DNA of 7,752 nucleotides from positions 1-7,752 of the forward strand of contig CAMTFT010000064.1 in the NCBI GenBank assembly GCA_947071365.1, written 5' to 3'. Made by a program: the position numbers and the translations under genes. Positions 1 to 5,216 of this stretch are shown one piece after another. Numbering within the stretch: position 1 is the stretch's first letter; each line of letters opens with the position of its first letter. This DNA is from an uncultured bacterium. Lineage in GTDB: Bacteria > Bacillota > Clostridia > Lachnospirales > Lachnospiraceae. The notes below the pieces were generated by a model. The model saw nothing but the letters and a program-made list of their open reading frames with translations. It did not search any database and was not told where the DNA came from.

Positions 1-100
1 GTTGGCTCTGATGCCATTATTTTACAATAATACAGGATAAAAATCTACTATAGAATAACTGAATTTTCAAAATTTCCGCAATATTTTTAAAAATAACAGT
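1..100. other. AT-rich intergenic sequence, no gene recognised
   Basis: Downstream of the dacB-like stop. It is strongly AT-rich with short A and T runs, and has no ORF of note and no strong hairpin with a T tract, so the end of the dacB-like transcript is not located. Confidence 0.7.
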
Positions 101-1282
101 CTACAATAAAAATATTTTTAATATTTCCTCAAAACAGTATCTGAATCCTCTCACGCCTGCGCTTTCCGCCGCAGTCACCGGACAGGCCGCATACTGTGTA
201 CCATCCAGCAAATATTGTACGCATCCGACCTCCTGGCCCTTTTTAACCGGCGCTTCCAGAAACGGTTCCAGCTCGATCCTGGTCTCGATCTCTTCCCCTT
301 CCTTCATCAAAAGCTCCGGCGTCTCTTCCGGCCACTGCACCTGCGTATTAACAGACTCCCTCTGCCCGTTTCGGACTGCGACCGGCCCCGTATCCAGCTC
401 ATGGTTTATAATCTCCCTTTTCTCAAAATTTTCCAGCCCGTAATTCATCAGCTTTTTCGTATCCACCCACTTGTAACCCTTATGATTCGGCCAGCCGCAG
501 GCAAGCAGCGAGACGATGAGCAGCTTTCCATCCCGCTCAATCGCCCCCACATAGCAGTATCCCGCCTTTCCCGTAAAGCCCGTTTTTCCGGAAATAGCTC
601 CTTCCATAATAGAAAGAAGGGCGTTGTGATTCGTACAGCTATAGCTTCTGCTTCCCGCAATATTCGTAAAAGAATGCGACGATGCCCCGGTGATCTCCAG
701 AAATTCTTTCGATTTCGGCGACTGCGTCAGACAGTACCGCATCACAAGGGCAAGCTCCTCCGCCGTCGTGTGATGGATGCCCGTATCATCCTCCCCATCG
801 AGACCGTTCGGCGTAATATAATGCGTATGCTCACAGCCGATCTCCCGGGCTTTCCGGTTCATCTCTTCCGCAAATGCTTCCACGCTCCCGCTGACGTTCT
901 CCGCAATGCAGACGGCCGTATCGTTGTGGGACTCCAGCATCAGAGAATACAGCAGCTCATTCAGATAAAAGGTGTCCCCTTTTACCATACCGAGCTTCAC
1001 CTGTGGCTGGGCGGCGGCATTGCCTGACACGGTACAAACCGTATCCCCCGGCTTTTCCTCCAGCGCCAGAATGCACGTCATGATCTTCGTGGTGCTCGCC
1101 ATGGGAAGCTCCGTGTCTGTTTCCTTTCCATAAAGAATACGCCCGCTGTCACCATCCATTAAAACGGCGCTGCGGGCGTAAAGTCCCAGGCTGTCCTCTT
1201 TGGCCCCGGCACAGACCGGCATCAGGCACAAAAAAAGGACGACAGCCGGGCACACGATGTACCTGCGAATGATATCCCGCAT
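101..1282 (-). CDS. dacB: D-Ala-D-Ala carboxypeptidase, DacB-like (peptidase S11, low-molecular-weight PBP)
   Basis: Secreted serine peptidase that removes the terminal D-Ala from peptidoglycan stem peptides and so limits cross-linking. From the chosen start it is 393 aa. A signal peptide is visible (basic residues 2-7, hydrophobic core about 9-25, likely cleavage after CAGA). The catalytic motifs are complete: SxxK as S63-T-T-K66, SxN as S118-H-N120, and KTG at 233-235. A PBP5-type C-terminal beta domain follows (about 290-375), ending in a hydrophobic/amphipathic tail that could bind the membrane. The ATG at 1282 is chosen because AAAGGAGG (1291-1298) lies 8 nt upstream; the longer in-frame ATG at 1363 would put coding sequence through a terminator hairpin and before the signal peptide. 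It follows scpA-scpB, as dacB does in B. subtilis, and has a sigma-E-like promoter, so a role in spore cortex maturation is inferred. Enzyme class is nearly certain; the dacB assignment is less so. Confidence 0.93.
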   Translation of the reverse strand: MRDIIRRYIVCPAVVLFLCLMPVCAGAKEDSLGLYARSAVLMDGDSGRILYGKETDTELPMASTTKIMTCILALEEKPGDTVCTVSGNAAAQPQVKLGMVKGDTFYLNELLYSLMLESHNDTAVCIAENVSGSVEAFAEEMNRKAREIGCEHTHYITPNGLDGEDDTGIHHTTAEELALVMRYCLTQSPKSKEFLEITGASSHSFTNIAGSRSYSCTNHNALLSIMEGAISGKTGFTGKAGYCYVGAIERDGKLLIVSLLACGWPNHKGYKWVDTKKLMNYGLENFEKREIINHELDTGPVAVRNGQRESVNTQVQWPEETPELLMKEGEEIETRIELEPFLEAPVKKGQEVGCVQYLLDGTQYAACPVTAAESAGVRGFRYCFEEILKIFLL

Positions 1283-1290
1283 AATAAAAT

Positions 1291-1298
1291 CCTCCTTT
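1291..1298 (-). promoter_or_regulatory. Ribosome binding site that fixes the dacB-like start
   Basis: AAAGGAGG on the minus strand, 8 nt before the ATG at 1282. It is the best Shine-Dalgarno match in the window and argues against the upstream ATG at 1363. Confidence 0.85.
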
Positions 1299-1322
1299 AC
1301 CACAAGTGCTTTCCTTTGACAC

Positions 1323-1356
1323 AAAAAAGGGCTCTCTCCATCTGTATGAGAAAGCC
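1323..1356 (-). terminator. Intrinsic terminator of the scpA-scpB transcript
   Basis: On the minus strand a 9-bp stem (GGCTTTCTC at 1356-1348 with GAGAGAGCC at 1338-1330, one U-G wobble) closes a 9-nt loop and is followed by C and six T (1328-1323). An A-rich tract at 1378-1369 could extend the pairing with the T-run. It sits about 80 nt after the scpB stop and about 40 nt before the next start, so it should end most scpAB transcripts. Confidence 0.75.
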
Positions 1357-1370
1357 GCTTCAAAAATACC
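1341..1370 (-). promoter_or_regulatory. Candidate sigma-E-type sporulation promoter for the dacB-like gene
   Basis: On the minus strand, GGTATTTT (1370-1363) and CATACAGA (1348-1341) are separated by exactly 14 nt. This resembles the Bacillus sigma-E pattern as I know it (about GKMATATT, 14 nt, CATACAMT): only one clear mismatch in the -35, and a full CATACA core in the -10 with the last two positions off. B. subtilis dacB is sigma-E dependent. The -10 occupies the loop of the terminator hairpin, and the predicted start falls in its 3' arm, so transcripts starting here could not fold the terminator. The match is by eye. Confidence 0.5.
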
Positions 1371-1438
1371 TTTTTTCTATTCTTACTGCCGGTATATCAT
1401 TTTCAAATTAACCGGGCTTAGTGAAGTGCTGTACCGGA

Positions 1439-2008
1439 TCATACATCCAGCTTCATCTGGATCTCTTCCTCAGCCTCCGCCTTGAAATCCTCTATCTGCA
1501 CCGGATTCAGCGACGGCAGATCCTCCAGGGAATTGATGCCGAAGTGGCGGAGAAACGCTTCCGTCGTACCGAAAAGGATCGGCCTTCCCGGCGCATCCAG
1601 TCGTCCCAGCTCCGTGACGAGCTCATATTCCACCAGCTTATTCACTGCGTGGTCGCATTTGACCCCGCGTATTTTCTCAATTTCCAGCTTTGTGATGGGC
1701 TGCTTGTACGCGATGATGGACAATGTCTCCATCACTACATCCGTGAGGACGATTTTCCGGGGCTGCTTCGCCACCCGGATCAGATATTCATACAACTCGC
1801 TTTTTGTGCAGAGCTGAAACGAGTCCTCCAGCTCAATGATCTGGATGCCTCTGTCTTCCTCCCTGTACCTGTCCATCATATGATAAATAATCTTTTTCGT
1901 CGTATCTTTATCCTGCTCGATCGCCTTTGCAAGCTTTTCTGTCTCTACCGAATCCCCCACCGCAAAAAGAATCGCTTCGATCGCAGCCTCCGCCTTTTTC
2001 CTGTTCAC
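1439..2008 (-). CDS. scpB: Segregation and condensation protein B (kleisin-associated winged-helix protein)
   Basis: ScpB dimers bind the central part of the kleisin ScpA and form with SMC the condensin complex that loads at parS-ParB sites and resolves sister chromosomes. The 189-aa product has the usual length (B. subtilis about 197) and two winged-helix regions, about 5-80 and 85-165. It carries the typical stretches ETLSIIAYKQPIT near residue 95-107 and GRLDAPGRPILFGTTEAFL near 136-154. The acidic C-terminal tail is typical of the family. The start is GTG at 2008, not ATG: GGAG lies 8 nt upstream, and no ATG occurs between it and the upstream in-frame stop at 2104-2102. It lies 127 nt after scpA, wider than the overlap or near-overlap often seen for this pair, and is followed by an intrinsic terminator. 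Co-transcription with scpA is inferred. Confidence 0.96.
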   Translation of the reverse strand: MNRKKAEAAIEAILFAVGDSVETEKLAKAIEQDKDTTKKIIYHMMDRYREEDRGIQIIELEDSFQLCTKSELYEYLIRVAKQPRKIVLTDVVMETLSIIAYKQPITKLEIEKIRGVKCDHAVNKLVEYELVTELGRLDAPGRPILFGTTEAFLRHFGINSLEDLPSLNPVQIEDFKAEAEEEIQMKLDV

Positions 2009-2135
2009 CTTTGTCTCTCCGTTCCGATAAAATGAATTCTGATATCTTACGCTACCGCAATGACATCCATATAGACACCTGGCCCATGCTCTCAGTCGTA
2101 ATCACCTGTCCCCCGCTGTTCCCATCACATCGCTA

Positions 2136-2918
2136 TCAGTCATAATCTCCGGAAAGCTCGATGCTCTCGCCTTCCTTGCCCGTATACTGAATCTGAATAT
2201 CCGCAAACGTCTCCGGCTGGTCCACCAGAACCTTGCCCTCCTTCATAAGCTCCAGCAAGGTCAGGAAAGTGACAATACAGTACATCTTCCCGTTTCGAAG
2301 TGAGAGTATCTCCCGGAACATGCACTTTGGATGCTCCATGATATAATGCTCCACGAAATGCATCGTCTCGCTTAAGTCTATCTCTTCCCTCCGGATATTC
2401 CCGAAGCTGCTCCTCACACGGTCTACTCTGTCATCCTGCCGCCTCAATATATCCCGGAACACAGTGTGCAGCTTCTGGAGCGTAACGCCGTCCAGCAGCT
2501 TTTCTATATCCACCGGCTCCCGGTACGCTTTCACCTCATCCGGTATAGTCGGCTCCTTGAAAAGATGGTACGATGCGTCCTCCTGCCGGTCTCTCAGCTC
2601 ATACGACATGTACTTGTACATCTTGTATTCCAGAAGCTTCTGTACAAGTTCCTCTCTCGGGTCGATCTCCTCCCCTTCCTCTGTCACCTCCGGCGGCAGA
2701 AGCATCCGGGACTTGATATCCAGCAGCGTAGCCGCCATGACGAGGAATTCGCTCATCACATCAAGGCTTTCATTTTGCATCTGCCCGATATATTCCATGT
2801 ACTGCTCCGTAATCTCCACGATCGGAATATCATATATATTTATCTTGTTCTTTTCAATCAGATGCAGCAGCAGATCCAGCGGCCCCTCAAATGCCTGCAG
2901 CTTTACCGGTATCCCCAT
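2136..2918 (-). CDS. scpA: Segregation and condensation protein A (kleisin subunit of SMC-ScpAB)
   Basis: ScpA bridges the two heads of the SMC dimer and recruits ScpB, closing the condensin ring that compacts and segregates the nucleoid. The 260-aa protein begins with the family's N-terminal signature (FEGPLDLLLHLIEKNKINIYDIP, about residues 9-31), which contacts the SMC neck. A helical region follows (STxxLDIKSRMLLP-like, near 60-75), then a charged central segment that carries the ScpB-binding region, and a C-terminal winged helix (about 180-245) that contacts the SMC head. The ATG at 2918 has AGAGGA 8-9 nt upstream and starts just before the conserved N-terminal motif, so the start is secure. 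Upstream, a 102-nt gap to the metallophosphoesterase gene is filled by a tandem repeat. No terminator is seen before or after scpA, so one transcript covering the phosphoesterase, scpA and scpB is likely. Confidence 0.97.
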   Translation of the reverse strand: MGIPVKLQAFEGPLDLLLHLIEKNKINIYDIPIVEITEQYMEYIGQMQNESLDVMSEFLVMAATLLDIKSRMLLPPEVTEEGEEIDPREELVQKLLEYKMYKYMSYELRDRQEDASYHLFKEPTIPDEVKAYREPVDIEKLLDGVTLQKLHTVFRDILRRQDDRVDRVRSSFGNIRREEIDLSETMHFVEHYIMEHPKCMFREILSLRNGKMYCIVTFLTLLELMKEGKVLVDQPETFADIQIQYTGKEGESIELSGDYD

Positions 2919-2930
2919 GTGACGTTTCCT

Positions 2931-3019
2931 CTTTCCAAAATGAATTAACCCTACCGCCTGATATCATGTGTCCGCTTTCCAAAAATGAAGTAGCCGTACC
3001 GCCTGATATCATGTGTCCG
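2931..3019. repeat. Tandem direct repeat, two copies of 44/45 bp, in the gap before scpA
   Basis: Copy one is 2931-2974 and copy two 2975-3019. They differ at three bases and by one A in the A-run, and share an exact 25-bp block (2952-2976 and 2997-3021). Each copy holds the 8-bp palindrome TGATATCA. The repeat fills nearly all of the gap between the phosphoesterase stop and the scpA ribosome binding site. Read on the minus strand, both copies stay open in one frame (see findings). Confidence 0.95.
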
Positions 3020-3020
3020 C

Positions 3021-3818
3021 TCACACAAAATCGATCACGACCAGCTCCGGCGGATTATTGATGCGCAGATTGATGGTATGATTGCCCAGGCCAGCGCTCA
3101 CGATAAGCTTTTTGCCATTCACCGTATACAATCCCCTGTCATACTTCGGGAACAGCCGCATCTGCGGGCTCACCACGCCACCCAAAAGCGGCAGCCGCAC
3201 GATGCCTCCGTGCAGATGACCGGAGAGCGTCAGGTCCGCGCCCCAGGACGCATACGCATCAAAATATGCCGGATGATGCGCCAGCAAAATATTGAAGCAC
3301 TGTTCATCCGGTCTTCCCAGCATCTCTTCTATCTGAGACGACATAAGCGCACTGCTCCTGCCTCTCCTGAAAAACTGCATACCAAGCTCCAGCCCCCAGA
3401 TACGAAATGACATCCTGTTTATTTCCACGCGCTCACTGCTGTTCTCCAGCAGATGAACGCCAAGACTCTTTATCGCATTGGAATACCTCTCATACCGGTC
3501 GCCGTACCTGTCTGTATTCTCTTTCATCCTGTGTTCATGGTTGCCGTTTGCGTAATAGACCTGATACCGCTTTGTCAGCTCATTCATCAGGGCAACCGCA
3601 GCGTCTGTCTGCGGCTCGCTTCCTGCTGTGAGCATATCTCCGGCTATCAGTATCAGCTCCGGATTCTCATTGCGGATCTCCTGAAGCAGCCTGCTGTTGT
3701 TCTCTCCGTAGCTGACGTTGTGAAGGTCACTCAGAAATACAGCAGAAAATGGCTGTTCCAGGCTTCTCGTTTCGGTTCCTGTACGCATTCGGTATCGTGT
3801 CACTTTAAAATCCGACAT
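3021..3818 (-). CDS. Calcineurin-like metallophosphoesterase, YkuE type, soluble
   Basis: Binuclear-metal phosphoesterase; the substrate cannot be told from sequence. The 265-aa protein has all five motif blocks in order: D31-L-H33 (DxH), G60-D61, G92-N-H-E95, H181 within LLAHHP, and G200-H-L-H203-G-G. The layout fits the YkuE branch, but no Tat or Sec signal and no membrane anchor are present, so a cytoplasmic enzyme is expected, unlike Tat-exported B. subtilis YkuE. The ATG at 3818 is preferred because AAAGGA lies about 10 nt upstream; the in-frame ATG at 3848 lacks a ribosome binding site and falls in a candidate -10 element. It starts 63 nt after the dacF-like gene and no terminator separates them, so partial read-through is possible. 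Its stop codon touches the tandem repeat before scpA. A link to ScpAB function is not implied. Confidence 0.93.
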   Translation of the reverse strand: MSDFKVTRYRMRTGTETRSLEQPFSAVFLSDLHNVSYGENNSRLLQEIRNENPELILIAGDMLTAGSEPQTDAAVALMNELTKRYQVYYANGNHEHRMKENTDRYGDRYERYSNAIKSLGVHLLENSSERVEINRMSFRIWGLELGMQFFRRGRSSALMSSQIEEMLGRPDEQCFNILLAHHPAYFDAYASWGADLTLSGHLHGGIVRLPLLGGVVSPQMRLFPKYDRGLYTVNGKKLIVSAGLGNHTINLRINNPPELVVIDFV

Positions 3819-3843
3819 GGAATGCTTTTCCTTTCTTCGTGTT

Positions 3844-3872
3844 ATCATACCACATTTTCTTTTTTGTGAAAA
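3844..3872 (-). promoter_or_regulatory. Candidate sigma-A promoter for the phosphoesterase-scpAB genes
   Basis: On the minus strand, an extended -10 TGG-TATGAT (core 3849-3844) is preceded by TTTTCA at 17 nt (3872-3867) or by the better TTCACA at a short 15 nt (3870-3865). The start would be near 3837, about 20 nt before the ATG at 3818, leaving room for its AAAGGA site. Found by eye, moderate match. Confidence 0.4.
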
Positions 3873-3881
3873 CCCTTTTAT

Positions 3882-5057
3882 CTAAAGTGCCCACTGTATC
3901 CACAGTTCATTCAGATAGTCGAGATACCCCGCCTTTTCCACCGCACGCACCGTAACGATCGGAACACGGCCTATCTCCTTTTCTCCCAGGGTGTAGATAT
4001 ACTCTCCCACCTGCGCCCCTTCCTCAAGTGGCGCCGCAATGTCTTCCTGCCACTGTATCCGTTTTTCAATCGCAGAAAAGTCTTCATTTTCCGTGCTGAG
4101 ATATGAGAATTCATGCTGATACGTCACCTCAGCCTGCTTTTCCATGGAACCCTTTACTTCGACGGGCGGCAGAGCCTCCCGCTCTTCATCGTAATACATG
4201 GAACATCTGGAAAATCCATAATCCAAAAGCTGCCCCGCCTCTTTAAAACGGATCTTGGACTCCGGCGATGTCATAACTGATGCAACAAGCCGGATGCCAT
4301 CCCGCTTCGCTGTGGCGGTTAAACAGTACTTCGCTATACTGGTGCTGCCCGTCTTGAGGCCATCGCAGCCGTTGTACGCCCGCAGCAGCTTGTTTGTATT
4401 CGTCAGAGTAAACACGCTGCTCCCCTTTGACGTCACATGGGTAATATCCTCCATCCACACATCGGAATACTGCGTCACCTGGGGATATCGCAGCAAAAGC
4501 TCCCTGGACATCAGCGCGACATCATGTGCCGAGGTGTAATGCTCCGGCGAATCCGTGAGCCCACAGCAGTCCACAAAATGCGTATTGACCATGCCAAGGC
4601 GCTTCGCCTCCTCATTCATCTTTGCCACAAAGGCATCCTCTGTACCTGCGATCTTCTCTGCCATCGCCACCGCGGCATCATTACCGGAAGCGATGATGAT
4701 ACATTTCAGCAGAGTCTCCACCGTCTGTACCTCGCCCTCCTCCAGAAACACCTGGGAGCCTCCCATGGACTTCGCATGGGCGCTTGTAACGACCTCCGTA
4801 TCAAGAGTCAGCTTGCCCTGCTCCAGCGCCTCAAAGATCAGCAGCACCGTCATGACCTTCGTGACGCTCGCCGGATGTGCCTTCACATCAGCATCTTTCT
4901 CATACAGTGTCTTTCCCGTGGAGACCTCCATGACGTACGCGTGCGGCGTCTGCAGCTCCAATCCGGCCTCCTCCGCCAATACGTCCACCGCCGGCGCATT
5001 CAGCACCGAAATGATAAATACCAGAAATGATAAAAAACGTGATACTGCCCTTTTCAT
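3882..5057 (-). CDS. dacF: D-Ala-D-Ala carboxypeptidase, DacF-like (peptidase S11, low-molecular-weight PBP)
   Basis: Secreted enzyme that trims the terminal D-Ala from peptidoglycan pentapeptides. The 391-aa precursor has a signal peptide (KR at 2-3, hydrophobic core about 8-24, likely cleavage after VLA at 28). It has the full active site: S64-V-T-K67, S124-G-N126 and K235-T-G237. A PBP5 C-terminal domain (about 285-370) follows, then a Trp- and Leu-rich amphipathic end (YLNELWIQWAL) of the kind that anchors these enzymes to the membrane. The length matches B. subtilis DacF (about 389), but the spoIIA genes that follow dacF there are absent here, so the symbol rests on general resemblance only. 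The ATG at 5057 has only a modest ribosome binding site, AGGCGG 5 nt upstream. It is separated from cls by a long hairpin and from the phosphoesterase by 63 nt without a terminator. It is a paralogue of the carboxypeptidase at the left end. Confidence 0.95.
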   Translation of the reverse strand: MKRAVSRFLSFLVFIISVLNAPAVDVLAEEAGLELQTPHAYVMEVSTGKTLYEKDADVKAHPASVTKVMTVLLIFEALEQGKLTLDTEVVTSAHAKSMGGSQVFLEEGEVQTVETLLKCIIIASGNDAAVAMAEKIAGTEDAFVAKMNEEAKRLGMVNTHFVDCCGLTDSPEHYTSAHDVALMSRELLLRYPQVTQYSDVWMEDITHVTSKGSSVFTLTNTNKLLRAYNGCDGLKTGSTSIAKYCLTATAKRDGIRLVASVMTSPESKIRFKEAGQLLDYGFSRCSMYYDEEREALPPVEVKGSMEKQAEVTYQHEFSYLSTENEDFSAIEKRIQWQEDIAAPLEEGAQVGEYIYTLGEKEIGRVPIVTVRAVEKAGYLDYLNELWIQWAL

Positions 5058-5077
5058 ACTTACCGCCTGTCAACCCT

Positions 5078-5098
5078 TTACTAAAACTATATTAGTAA
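5078..5098. repeat. Short inverted repeat upstream of the dacF-like gene
   Basis: Arms TTACTAA (5078-5084) and TTAGTAA (5092-5098) are perfect 7-bp complements around a 7-nt spacer that includes TATAGT on the minus strand. The site lies 21-41 nt before the dacF-like start. The geometry fits a dimeric repressor operator over a promoter, but AT-rich palindromes of this size can arise by chance and no good -35 element was found. Confidence 0.5.
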
Positions 5099-5123
5099 TC
5101 GGGGAAAATATGACATACAGTTC

Positions 5124-5204
5124 AGGCAGAACAGGTTCAGAAATATCTCAGAGCGGACATCCCTGCAGATCCTTCTCCGAGATATTTCTGAACCTGCTCC
5201 GCCC
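5124..5204 (-). repeat. Long 30-bp inverted repeat / RNA hairpin in the cls-dacF gap
   Basis: Positions 5124-5153 pair with 5204-5175 (coordinates of each pair sum to 5328). An 18-bp core, 5132-5149 with 5179-5196, is a perfect inverted repeat. In minus-strand RNA the remaining positions give 8 more Watson-Crick and 4 G-U pairs, so all 30 pairs hold, around a 21-nt loop (5154-5174). The stem begins 12 nt after the cls stop codon. The sequence after the stem is not T-rich, so it is not a standard intrinsic terminator. Confidence 0.9.
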
Positions 5205-5216
5205 TGAGACAGTATA

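Noticed and set aside
215..1027. Long plus-strand open frame (270 codons)
   Set aside because: It lies wholly within the dacB-like gene on the other strand; the translation is Arg/Leu-rich with no family resemblance, as expected of an antisense shadow.
1283..1363. N-terminal extension of the dacB-like protein to the ATG at 1363
   Set aside because: It would place 27 polar residues before the signal peptide and code through the terminator and promoter; the strong AAAGGAGG supports the ATG at 1282.
1382..1410. CCGGT/ACCGG stem after scpB as a terminator
   Set aside because: Only 5 bp pair and no T run follows; the hairpin at 1323-1356 is far better.
3819..3848. N-terminal extension of the phosphoesterase to the ATG at 3848
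   Set aside because: There is no ribosome binding site and the ATG overlaps a candidate -10 box; the ATG at 3818 has AAAGGA upstream.
5064..5074. Perfect TTGACA -35 hexamer on the minus strand
   Set aside because: It lies 8 nt before the dacF-like start; a matching -10 would fall inside the coding region and none is present.
5089..5125. Sigma-F or sigma-G promoter for the dacF-like gene, expected by analogy with B. subtilis dacF
   Set aside because: A TGTATG box is present, but the -10-like ATTACTA is only 14 nt away, too close for the usual spacing, and no GG-containing sigma-F -10 is seen.
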